This document shows positions 25,732 through 35,503 of a stretch of 64,000 bases of DNA, one piece after another. Made by a program: the position numbers and the translations under genes. The notes beneath the pieces are model-generated. The model did not search any database, was not told where the DNA came from, and saw only the letters and a list, made by a program, of their open reading frames with translations. Location: assembly GCA_000697665.1 (NCBI GenBank), contig KL197720.1:124456-188455 (forward strand). The letters are read 5' to 3'. The DNA comes from Jaapia argillacea MUCL 33604. Lineage: Eukaryota > Basidiomycota > Agaricomycetes > Jaapiales > Jaapiaceae. How positions within the stretch are numbered: position 1 is the first letter of the stretch; each line of letters opens with the position of its first letter.

Positions 25732-27338
25732 TTACTGTGGAAGTGCTTCCTTTTCTTCATGGATGAGTCTTCGTCTAGTTCCGGCAACAGATTCGTGACC
25801 AAACAACGTTGTACGACCCTGCCACGAAAAAATGAGTGAGAAGCTTCAATCAAGAGGATTACGAAGTGCTACTGACCTCCTTGAACTTCAAGCGAACAAG
25901 AGCCAAGATTGCTGCCACCCAATACAGTACATACGAAAGTACGGAACCGACTAAACGAAGGCTTGAATAAGACTATCTGCCATAGGATGCGATCTTGGAC
26001 GTACTAGTTGCGGAATTCGTCCATCCAAGGATGGCGTTGAATATCATCCATCCCTGACCGTCTGTCTTGCTGTTCGGGTTGCAGCAATCAAGGTGCCATG
26101 CGTTTCCGACGACGTTGAATGATCCGGGACCATCCGCAGGTGAATCTCCCGAATCAGCGCCAATCCTGCCATAAAATGATTAGTAGGTATCAGCATAACT
26201 GGGGAGATAGTATGGAGAAGACTGACATTTCGGCGAAGGCTCGTGCCTGGAAGGCCCATACGGACTTTGAGAATAACCCAGCACCTATGAGGAGGAGGAA
26301 GTTCGTCATGACGATCATGAAAACTCTCAGAGCTACGGGTAGACGAGTTAAGTTTGTCGACTTGGATGAATATGGCAGGGGTCTCACCGGTTCGGCTTGC
26401 GAAGGAGTATATCAAAAATCCAACAACAAGACCACAAATTATGCCGACAATGGCAGCAATAGGGATGGACGAAGCAGGCTGACCCAAGGCTACTCCGCCA
26501 ACGAAGATGACCGCTTCCAAGCCTTCGCGTAGAACGGTAACGAGTGGAAGAATGAATAACATCCACTTGCTGGTCCGTGTACGAGAGTCGACCTCTATTA
26601 GGAGGGTCAGGACAAGAAATGAACAGAAGAAACGAACACACTCTTGCCATCGAAAGCTCGCTGCAACTTGACTCTCCACTTGGACTTGGCGCGATCAAGC
26701 TTCAGCATACTGATGCTCATAGCGAATATCATAAGAGACGCTATGAGCTGAAATGTTCCTACAGTGAAAGGAGCATGAGCGAGAGAAGAAGCAGAAAGAC
26801 ACGGTGCTACCCACCCTCCCAGATCAACTCTGAGGCTTCCCAGAGATTCGTTGCCCTGGTAAACCATATCGCAATGAACGCAGCGCCGATGGCCACAGCA
26901 ATGAGGAGACCAATTCCTGCACCGGCAAATATCTGTGGGGTCGATGTATTTTTGGCACCGGTGATAACACAGAGGTGAAACAAGACGCACCTGGATACGC
27001 AGTTTCCTCATGAGTCTCCTCGCGGTCACATCCCTATCCTCAAGCTCAGGCGCCTCCGTACCCGAACTACCGGCTTCGTCCTTGTCCCTATCAACCCGTT
27101 CCACACTATTGGCAGCCGTCTGGTCTTCCGTCGACGCTGAACCCGAGATAGTTTCGGCTCCCAAGTTCAGCTTCGCCGGGTCCTCTTTCGCAATTTGTTC
27201 CACCAAAGCCAGAAGGACGGAGACGATGATGGCTGCCTCGAGAGTCTCCCTGAACAGGATGAAGAATATGGGAACCGAGAAATAGTTCCTCGGCATTGGG
27301 ACAGGAGGAGAAGGGAGTCTGTGAGGAAAGCCCGGCAT
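25732..27338 (-). CDS. FTR1: High-affinity iron permease FTR1
   Basis: The start MPGFPHRLPSPPVPMPRNYFSVPIF leads into the first iron motif, FILFRETLEAAIIVSVLLAL. A long acidic loop rich in Asp/Glu follows, then TM helices including FIAIWFTRATNLWEASELIWEG spliced to TFQLIASLMIFAMSISMLKLD. The second motif is FILPLVTVLREGLEAVIFVGG, with LGQPASSIPIAAIVGIICG after it. These paired R-E-[TG]-L-E motifs are diagnostic of oxidase-coupled iron permeases. The last exons give GPGSFNVVGNAWHLDCC, a helix with YWVAAILALVRLKFKE, and a short tail ending at TAA 25732 (EEKEALPQ). FTR1 works with a Fet3 multicopper ferroxidase in the plasma membrane. No FET3 gene is adjacent, unlike the divergent FET3-FTR1 pairs of many fungi. 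An earlier in-frame ATG exists near 27437. About seven introns; complete. Confidence 0.92.
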
Positions 27339-27688
27339 AGTTGTCGTCGCCTTTTGCTTGCACAGGGGATCGATGGAATGTGATCGGGTCAAGGACGAGG
27401 CGGGTAGCCAAGTTTCAGCTGGAGGCGAGAGCTTCACTTGAAGAGAGGAAATTTAGCGGTGTCAATATAATTCACATTTCGAGAGCAACCGAACTCGGAG
27501 AACAAGCTTATATCCCTCCGTCAGTCTTCTAGGTCGCTTTTGACTACATCTGTCGCAAACGCAGAGAATTTCCTTCCCCGGGTGGATGGCGGTACTCGGT
27601 GAAACGCATTGTGATGAGGACTCAATTCGATCCAGGACACTTCGTTGCAACAAAGTTACGGAGGGTTTGTGCATCATTATGAATCTTT

Positions 27689-27697
27689 TTATCTGAT
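27689..27697 (-). promoter_or_regulatory. Iron-GATA factor site ATCAGATAA (distal copy 1)
   Basis: On the FTR1 strand this reads ATCAGATAA. It matches the consensus bound by fungal iron-responsive GATA factors (Urbs1, SreA, Sre1, Fep1, Cir1). It is about 350 bp upstream of the FTR1 start. The identical neighbour at 27710 lies 21 bp away. Confidence 0.65.
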
Positions 27698-27709
27698 TAC
27701 CCTGCCCTG

Positions 27710-27718
27710 TTATCTGAT
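27710..27718 (-). promoter_or_regulatory. Iron-GATA factor site ATCAGATAA (distal copy 2)
   Basis: This is a second perfect copy of the same nine-base site. Its start is 21 bp from the first, about two helical turns, so both would face the same side of the DNA. Flanking bases TA are also shared. Function is inferred from the consensus and from FTR1 being the downstream gene. Confidence 0.65.
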
Positions 27719-27814
27719 TACGGTCGGTGATACACATCAACCAACAACTGGTACTCTATAACTACAAAAAGTATACGGTCTGACAGTCCACGCATCGCCC
27801 ACAACGCAATAACA

Positions 27815-29500
27815 TCACACTCTGATGACACCCAGAATGTCGCCCCTGACCGCACCAGAGTTGTCATCGCCATCATCATAGCCTGGCGGGGCGTATCTTC
27901 TGGGTCGGGGACCCCGCGGGTACGCCGTGACAACCTCAACTCTCCGCTGAGCCAAAGACAGAGGCTGCTTGAGGTCCCCTGAGCCAGTAAGAGCAATACC
28001 GGGAGCAGATGGGGGGTAGATAACGAGGGAATACTGTGTGAAGAAATCATGACATGTGTTAGCAAAAAGCGGGCGCCGAGTGGGTGAGAAGCTCATACGG
28101 AAATTAGGAAACGGTCAAAGATACAAGAAGGATGGAGTTGGCCAGAAAGGTGAATCTCACCCTCCAACCTCCTCTTCCCACCTGGTCTGTCGTCTTCCCT
28201 CGGAGAAGGCCACCACACAGCTTTAGCGACCGATTCGTCAGATGTCGTAGCGTCGGTGCCCAACTTCGTCGCATGTCCCGCATCTGACCGCCTCCTATAA
28301 AAGTCGGCATCAAACCCGACGTGGCGAATGAGCTGAACGTCGAAGAATTTCGGGGTGGAGAGGAGATCTAGAGCGTGTGAGTCGGGAGAAGAAATGAGCA
28401 CGACCAAGGGGATCGTTCCTCCTCGGGTGTAACACAGCTGGGACGGTAGCTCTTTTGAGTGTATTGCATCAACATCGCTATGGGCTGCTTACAGGCTTGG
28501 CTATGGAGACCTGACGGGGAAATCAGTTCTGAGATGAAAATAAGACGCACGCGACACACAGTGCATGAAGCTTGCAGTGGTCGAGTGTTGAATATTGAGC
28601 CTTGAAGATGAAGAGGTGCAAGAGTGGTCCATCCTGCTGGGTCATCTTCGGGTCCGACAAGGGCAGTGTTCTCCTGATAGGCGATCTGTCGTATAGGGGA
28701 TGGGGGCGGGGCTACTAGGCAGGGTGTATAGCCAAACACTGTGCCAAGTCTGCCGTACAAAGTCGAGCATAAGAGACATTAGGCAGCTGAACACAAACGG
28801 GCGCAGACATCCCTCACTTGTTGTCAATGTGTAAGGACGGCCTCTGGATATGCACCAGCAATTCATATTGCACAGTAAAGTGTATATTCTTCACCAGGAA
28901 AGTTGGTGGAAGACGATACGCCTTCGGCTGCTCTTTGCGGGACCTGCCTTTCATCGCGACATCCTTGGGCATTGTGATCGTAAAGGGCCAGGTATACTTC
29001 CCGAGCAACTTTCCGACTTGCTCATTGGACGATACGGGACTTGAACGGTTGGACTGAGGCTCCGAAGATGGAGGGCCTTGACTGGCGGACCACAGAGGGT
29101 GAGACATTTTGAGGAATGTCTTGTCTCCATTGGCGGCTGTACTGATCAACCTTCCCATGACCTGGAAAGTGTGTCAGGGGGACCATCCGACCTTGAAGCC
29201 TGATTGATCACTCACCATCAATGAGACCGCCTTGATACGTTCCTCTTTCTCAAAGTTCAATTCAACTTCACCATTAATCGGCTCACCCTCGTAGTAGACC
29301 GGTAAGAACTTATTCGAACGAGCCGTACTCCGGACTTTCAAGGAAGCCCAAGGCTTGTTCTTGCTGTTATACAGGTGATACACATGGTCTGTGAGCTCTC
29401 GGCGATTGGCGCTCGTAGAGGGGGGCGAAGCATGATGGGCGTAAGGTGGAAGATCCTGGTCAGCTTGGGAGGTGGGAGGAACAGGTTCGGGGGTCTCCAT
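27815..29500 (-). CDS. Alpha-arrestin (ART-like trafficking adaptor) 2
   Basis: The start is METPEPVPPTSQADQDLPPYA. The arrestin N-like part shows VYHLYNSKNKPWASLKV, GEPINGEVELNFEKEERIKA, KYTWPFTITMPKDVA and VQYELLVHIQR. The C-like part includes ENTALVGPEDDPAGW, LQGSIFNTRPLQA, SPLVVLISSPDSHALDLL, VQLIRHVGFD, EIHLSGQLHPSC and a beta strand SLVIYPPSAPG. A C-terminal PPGY (APPGYDDGD) and an N-terminal LPPY are PY motifs suited to Rsp5-type ligase binding. It is the paralogue of the arrestin at 23599-25159, sharing domain order, lengths and intron-containing layout; the two have diverged clearly, so the duplication is not recent. By family function it would mark permeases for endocytosis. Flanking FTR1 on both sides makes FTR1 an obvious, untested client. 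Confidence 0.85.
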
Positions 29501-30089
29501 AGAAGAGATAGGAGTGGATCAGAGAGGGAGCTGGTTCTTAAGGTGGACGCCCAGGGTGCCAATGGCATTCTGCTGTAACTGAATACGTATTCGAGTTCTC
29601 CGGGATCATACCAGAATCGACCAGAGACGATTGAAGCAGATGGGCGAGTCTTCGGCGATTCAATCCGATCAAAGAGCCATGATAATAGAAAGCTCCAAGG
29701 AGTACAAACGTTGGATGATTCATGTGGCAAGGACCGCATGGACGCAATGCAATTGGATGCACATGGACACTGCGGAGGTGAGACAGTGACTTGACAATGA
29801 CGGGAAGAAGAGAACTGTACGCAACAGGATAAGTTCTGGATTGGGTTCGAACCCTCAACGTGGCCGACGAACGCGATCACATTCCCTGATTGCCTTTCAG
29901 CCAAGCAGTTCCCTCCTCCTGACCTTTCGACAACCCTGAACTTAGCCTTGAGGTTGCTAAAGGAGAATAGCTTGTCCTGCTATCGGACAAGTTTTTTGGC
30001 GCGCAAGATAGTCCCGCGTGCTCGCTGTATCAGACAGTGATCTTGACCCACCGCCTTTCCCGTTGTTACACCGAGCGCCTCACCTGCAC
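29501..30089. other. Divergent promoter between alpha-arrestin 2 and NUP49
   Basis: About 590 bases separate two divergent starts. Open frames here lack family resemblance. A polypyrimidine-rich stretch lies close to the NUP49 start. No gene is called. Confidence 0.5.
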
Positions 30090-31967
30090 ATGGCCTTTGC
30101 TTCCAAGTGAGTTCCGTCGTTCCGATCCCAGTTCTACGTTCTCATCCCCCCTTTTTTCCTAGTTCAGCTGCATTTGGTATCAAATCCAGCGCTCCCGCCA
30201 ATACCACGCTTTTTGGTGGACCGAAAGCTGCAGGTTCATTGTTCGGCACTGCGCCACAACAGCAGCAACCTGCAGGTGGATTATTTAGTCAAGGCACTCA
30301 GCAGCAGCCTGCTGGCGGAGGATTATTCGGCCAGAACACGCAGCAGCAGCAACAGCAGCCCGCGTCGACTGGTCTATTCAACCAACCCGCCCAACAGCCC
30401 GCATCCACAGGGCTTTTCAGTCTGGGAAACCAACAGCAACAGCAACCGGGTTCAACTGGACTGTTTGGCCAACCACAGCAGCAACAGCAGCAACCAGCTG
30501 GTACGGGGTTATTCGGTGCCCCTCAGCAGCAGCAACAGCAGCCCGCTTCCAACTTCTTCAACCAATCTACCTTCCAACAACCGCAGCAGCAACCTCAACA
30601 GAGCCTATTCGGCCCCTCAATATTCGGTCAACCACAAAACCAAACCCAGCCGCAGCAACAGCAACCGAATGCCCCTGCGGGCTTATTCAGCTCACAGCAG
30701 CCCCAGCAGCAGCAGCAACAACCCCAGCAACAACAGCAGCAATCGACTCTTGGCGGATGGGGAGGGCTCGGTACCAGTACGAATACACCGGCCCTACAAT
30801 CCCAACCGACGTTACCAGCACTTGGAGGATCTACAGCTGGTAGTGGATTGGGTTCGTCATTATTCGGTCCGCCGAAGCTCCAAATGTGAGTTCTCTTCTC
30901 TATAATGGTGTCCAGTCAGCCTCCTTGGCCCTGCGCGCCGATTGGATGCCATGTTGCTCACCAAGTGTTGCGTCCACGGGTCAGGTCACAAGTTTCACCT
31001 CAGCAATCTCAGTCAGCACCCTTCACGAAGTCGACAAAGTATAATGATCTGCCGGATGTGATGAAGAATGCTTTTGAGAATATCGAGTCGCATATCCAGG
31101 GGCGTATACAGATTAGCAATAATCTCAAACAACGCGATTTGGGGGAAGAGGCGACGAAAGGTCAAGAACAAATCCGTGCTATCCACAAGGTATGCTTTTG
31201 AACTTCGCATTCTTTCATGGTTCGATATTAACCCTTCTTTCTCGTCGACCTTAGGACCTTGTCAATGCCATCTCAACATTACGCACTGATGTCCTCCATA
31301 CCCGCGACTTAAAAACCAAGGTCGACCAATCAGTCCAAGATACCATCGTAGCCACAAGGATTGTAGACGGGTTCAGGAACCCGCAGGCTAATGGTGTACA
31401 TTTGAAGAGTCACGCTGGGTTCCCATCGGAGTACGTCCTTACCTCGATCTGCATTTGAGAAATTGTTGATCGGGACATATTCGGTAGGTTCTTTACGAGG
31501 ATCACGGAAGAGATGCGGGAACGGTTACAGTGGTACAAGGCAACACTGGAGGTATGTTTAATCCATCGCCCCGCACTTGACTCCCGCACTAAATTATCTC
31601 ATACATCACAGCAAATTGAGCGCAAGTTAGCAGCGATATCAGCTCAAGCCCAATATACCCCCCAATGTCCGTCAAACCTCTCCTTCATCCCTTCTAATTA
31701 TAATCTAAACTTAACACTACTTTTCCTTTTGGCACGGGGGTGGTTATTTCAGCGATATCAGCGACTCTAGAAGCTCAAAACGCCACTTTTATGTCTCTGG
31801 CGAACAAAACGGCTGCTTTGCATGCGGAGTTGCAGAAGATTAAGGTGGTTTATACCCAGCTTTGGAGAGCGAAGACGGGGAGCGTGAGGGATCCTTTTGA
31901 GGGACGGGGAGCTGCTGTTAGTACGGATGAGTTGCGGTTGGGGATGCAGGGTATGGATATGAAGTAG
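30090..31967 (+). CDS. NUP49: GLFG nucleoporin, Nup49/Nup58-like
   Basis: A tiny first exon (30090-30106, MAFASN) is spliced to 30163, giving SAAFGIKSSAPANTTLFGG. Residues up to about 250 are FG repeats, mostly GLFG, separated by Gln-rich spacers. After further introns the C-terminal part is YNDLPDVMKNAFENIESHIQ, then GRIQISNNLKQRDLG, DLVNAISTLRTDVLHTRDL, DTIVATRIVDGFRNP and coiled-coil helices (TLEQIERKLAAI, KTAALHAELQKIK). This is the segment that forms the Nsp1-Nup57-Nup49 channel complex in yeast (Nup62-Nup54-Nup58 in animals). It acts in the central channel of the nuclear pore. Stop at 31967 after MQGMDMK. The gene looks complete, with about seven introns. Confidence 0.88.
30255..30745 (+). 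repeat. CAG/CAA-rich coding repeats (poly-Gln spacers between GLFG motifs)
   Basis: Repeated CAGCAGCAAC-type blocks code for Gln runs of 3-8 residues between FG motifs. Many mixed CAG/CAA codons indicate an older, partly stabilised repeat rather than a pure microsatellite. Length variation between strains is likely. Confidence 0.85.
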
Positions 31968-32531
31968 GCGAGTAGGTTGGGTGGGTTGAGCGAGTTCCGA
32001 TGTATGTGATCTTATGAGGAGATTTGATGTTAGCTGCCTACGGGACCCATTTTCCAGTCGCGTCGTGGATTGTGGGATATTCGTCGTGGCTCATAGCTAG
32101 CCCTCGATGTCCTTCGCTTCCGCACCGTACCCTGTCAATGTACCACGATGGGCTAGGATTATCTTCCATTCATACCTACTCCGATGCCACACGTCTCAGC
32201 TACAGGAACTGTTGAGGGTGTGAAAGTCGGCCTGATGTGCTGTGTTTTCGGGATCGTTGCCTCCAAGAGGGACGTCCATTCCCCCTCGCGAAAAGCCTTC
32301 ATTACTCCTCTGCGACCTTACGGCCATTTGCTGCCAATCCTACTCACGGCAAGTTTTCACCGCAGTCTAATTCTGATCCAATCGCCACACGGCTGCTATG
32401 ACAATGTTACACTGCTTCTGTCGTTGTCAATTGCCCGGAATGGCTCGGGCGTCCACGACACATTTGCTACAGGATAATCCCACCACAGAGACATACACAT
32501 CCGTCCTGTGCCGCACCGGTGAATCAAAAGA
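31968..32531. other. Intergenic region between NUP49 and the DUF6593 gene
   Basis: It holds the NUP49 3' flank and the promoter of the next gene. Short open frames show no resemblance to anything I know. Confidence 0.5.
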
Positions 32532-33620
32532 ATGGCAAGCCATCTGTTCCGACGGTTGACTATTGATTCAGACCCCCCTCCAAGGCAAGCACCTGTGTCT
32601 ACGTGCTTTCATTGCTACTCACCATTGAACGTAGTTATGCCTCGGCATTTGGGGACTCGTCGTCGACCAGAGACCCCAGCCCTCAAGCAGAAGTCGTAGA
32701 CCCGACCACAAATGCGAGTACCAACACCGTGGCGACGACATCCAGCCAGCGTCTCCTCCCCCCCTTGCCAGAGCCTGTAGTCTTGGCTTGGCAGGAACCT
32801 CCGGAGTCATCTTCTCCTGGTCATACCTCTTCGAGCGGCAGGGCAGGATCATCCCCACCCACTCCGCAAAATATCAGTGGACCTGCCTCACGGTATGTAG
32901 ACAAACGTCTGGCAACTTGATATGTCCAACCTGTATCACGTCAGGCGGAATATTCAGACCACCGTGCCTATGACATATCTTTTCTTGCCTCTCGGATTCA
33001 ACTCCATGGTGCTCGTCCCGGACGTTGACGAACCTCAAGGCCCAGAATATCACATATCAATCAGTATGAATTGTTTCAACCCATCCTCGTTTATTACCAC
33101 CCTACGCGAAGGGTGCAACGAGGATGGGCGATATGTGGGAGATTTTGAGTGAGTCGAGACGCTATTTGTTTCCCGCAAGTCTGACAGAAAGGTTGGAATT
33201 AAAGGATGGGAGGACTTCAGAAAACAACCACAGTCTGCATGGGTGCCACTGCCTACCCCATGCCTAAAGTGCTCAATTCTAATGTGTTCTCCTCAAGAAG
33301 TCATGACTGGAGTTTCGACTCTACCCAGTTACATTGGGATTGTGTGTTCGTTGAGGTCAAACGTGTACGGCGTTTTGTTTATCGCTTCTTTCGCTTGGTC
33401 ATTCTGACCTGGAGGAACATAGTGTTATCGATCTCGGTTAGATCGCCATACCATCCTCGCCGAGTTCAGACCTCCTCGGGTTCGCAAAGGAGGGAATCTG
33501 AAGCCCGGACTTCCCGCCCAGCTGGTGCTTAACCCGGCCGGAAGGCCACTCTTCCACCATATCCTAATGTCGGCGCTTATTATTGAAAGAGTCAGACTAC
33601 AGGTGGACCCGAGGGGTTGA
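32532..33620 (+). CDS. DUF6593-like basidiomycete protein with N-terminal PPPSY motif
   Basis: The model that keeps frame throughout is 32532-32584, 32635-32892, 32945-33148, about 33206-33355 and 33423-33620. The first intron would be GC-AG (AG|GCAAGC ... GTAG|T) and joins MASHLFRRLTIDSDPPP to SYASAFGDSSS, giving a PPPSYASAF motif (PPxY). A Pro/Ser/Thr-rich region follows, then a beta-rich domain: MTYLFLPLGFNSMVLVPD, YHISISMNCFNPSSFITTL, GDFEMGGLQKTTTV, HDWSFDSTQLHWDCVF, LDRHTILAEFRPPRV and a final FHHILMSALIIERVRL. That pattern fits a fungal family annotated as DUF6593, common in basidiomycetes and of unknown function. The GTCAAA donor of the last intron is non-standard but restores the domain. 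No signal or membrane segment. Confidence 0.7.
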
Positions 33621-34018
33621 GGAGGTTCCGAGATCTCTCTTGTTGCATACCAAGGCGCGATTTGAACCTCGATGGTTCCGAGTGGCACGACGATGGCTCT
33701 GGAGAGTAACTTACCGCCATGTGTTGACTAGAAGTTGAACTTCGGTGTGATGCTGTTGGAGTAACCCCACTTTTCGAATTGTTACCAGTTAATATACTAT
33801 CGTTATTGCCTTTCGTCCTCCATCTTGAATTAGAGCAGTATTTTGGCAAATAGTATCGAAAACTGGGCGCCTTATGCGCGCCTATGTAAGCGCGCGCTAG
33901 ACCCGAGGCTGTGAATCAGCTACTATTACTTATAACAGCATGGCCCTGCTCCGATGAATTCAGCTTTAGTTCTCCTAATAATTCCACCCACCTTTACAAA
34001 TCCTTGAATACCTGAGCA
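33621..34018. other. Intergenic region
   Basis: About 400 bases between two plus-strand genes, with an AT-rich patch near 33780-33960 that likely includes the promoter of the next gene. A GGTTCAAATC-like string on the minus strand was checked as a tRNA T-arm and rejected. Confidence 0.5.
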
Positions 34019-35268
34019 ATGGCGTATCAGCCCGACGTCGTATCCGGTGCAGATTATCGCTATGCGTTGACCAACTTCGTATGTCGCCTGCTGTACTCAC
34101 CCATGGCCGGATTGATTTACTTGCAAACCTTGTCAGCGTATTGCTCACGAGAAAGTCGAGGAGCAGCGACGACAACTAGAGGAACAAGAACGTCAGGTCG
34201 CACTGCTAAGGGCCCGTATCGCTACGTTAGAAGGAGGGAGCGATTGGGGGCAGAAGCAGGCTACCAAGACGAAGCAGGGTGGCAGCTCTGTTGACGATTT
34301 CTCCATCAAGGTGAGTCGATTGAGACACCAACCCTTCACTACATCATCTCTAATATTATTGTTCTCCTCGGACAGAACGCTGCCTCTAAGTTAGAACGTT
34401 TGATAAACAGATGGGCGGCCGATATCATCCGTACCCCTCCAGCTCCCCTCGAAGTCATTCGTGACGCTGTCCTCTCCGACCTTACAGATGGCGATTTCGA
34501 GCCATCTTCCATTCCAGCTACTCCCATGAAAGTCCAGAGTCTTCTTCGTCATGCCATGTCTGAATCTATCTCCGAGGGCATCGTCAATTGCCTCATCGTC
34601 ACAGACTCCCCAGAGGCCAATATCCAATTGACAAGAATCCACGAGCATCTGTTCGCTAGTGAGAATGGTCCTTTAATTGATTGCCCTTGGTCATATCTGA
34701 CAACGCTTGCTGATCACTAGGAGACCCAACAGTAGCTTGCGTTTGGCGCCGTCAAACGTTTTCGGCAGCTGTTGAACACTGTTCCCCAGAGATGTCCCAA
34801 TACATCATGGGTGAACAACTTCCTGCTCTTTGCGAGTTACTGTCCCATGCTCGTGACGGTGTCGCGAGTGTCTCCTCCGCACTTCCCATCCTTGAGGCAG
34901 GATATGAATTCTCCCGGATGCTCCATGGATCAAATTCCGCCGGAGACGCTTTCTATCGCTCTTTCGTCCCTGAGCTCAGCAGTGCTCTATACCCCCGACA
35001 AATCGAGCTGATCAAACGGTGTATGAAGAGTGAAAGAGGAGAGTTGGACAAGGTTGGGGCGACCATCTTCCCCGGTCTGGTCAAGGTTAGCAGAGGTCCT
35101 GTGACTCCCGGTGGGCAGCCCACGGAGAATGTACAGACCGTGGTACGACGGGCGCAGGTTGTGTGTGAGTGTGCTCTCAGCGCGGCGAACGTGGCGCCGA
35201 GCGTCAATGGCAGTAGTCCTGCTAGTCCAGGGCCTCACGAGTACACATACTCCCCGGTTTCTTATTAG
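34019..35268 (+). CDS. Conserved basidiomycete protein of unknown function
   Basis: The start MAYQPDVVSGADYRYALTNF is spliced (intron from about 34079) to a coiled-coil stretch, RIAHEKVEEQRRQLEEQERQ, with heptad spacing. After a second intron near 34312-34376 the frame reads NAASKLERLINRWAADIIR, APLEVIRDAVLSDLTD, VQSLLRHAMSESISEGIVN, TRIHEHLFA spliced to RDPTVACVWRRQTFSAAVE, then MSQYIMGEQLPALCELLS and further helices. I recall similar hypothetical proteins in other basidiomycetes, but no named domain. The fold appears all-helical and cytosolic, about 360 residues. Ser/Pro-rich C-terminal tail. No function is assigned. Confidence 0.78.
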
Positions 35269-35503
35269 TTCCTTCGCTCTTGACTTTTTTGCATTCTTGG
35301 ATTGCTAGTTTCTTCTCCTGATAATGGGGTTTCCTTAGTTGTATGGTTGCCGGTGGTGATGATATTTGATGCACAGCGCAGACAACGGCCAGAAGTCTCA
35401 AGCGACTCTAACCCTGTATTGGTGTGGTGGCAAATCGTTGCAGATAACTCCCACCGAATTACCAAGATGTGGAAGCATGTCTATTCAGAACCTTAGTTTA
35501 CTC

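Larger units (their letters stand above)
27339..27814. other. FTR1 promoter region
   Basis: This stretch lies upstream of FTR1 and downstream of alpha-arrestin 2. It carries two ATCAGATAA sites listed separately. I see no gene in it. Confidence 0.6.

Noticed and set aside
29840-29870. GGGTTCGAACCC as a tRNA T-arm
   Set aside because: The string is palindromic, but on neither strand does a five-pair T-stem or the rest of a cloverleaf follow.
33640-33720. Possible minus-strand tRNA (GGTTCAAATC)
   Set aside because: The flanking bases do not form a T-stem, and no acceptor or anticodon arm could be matched upstream.
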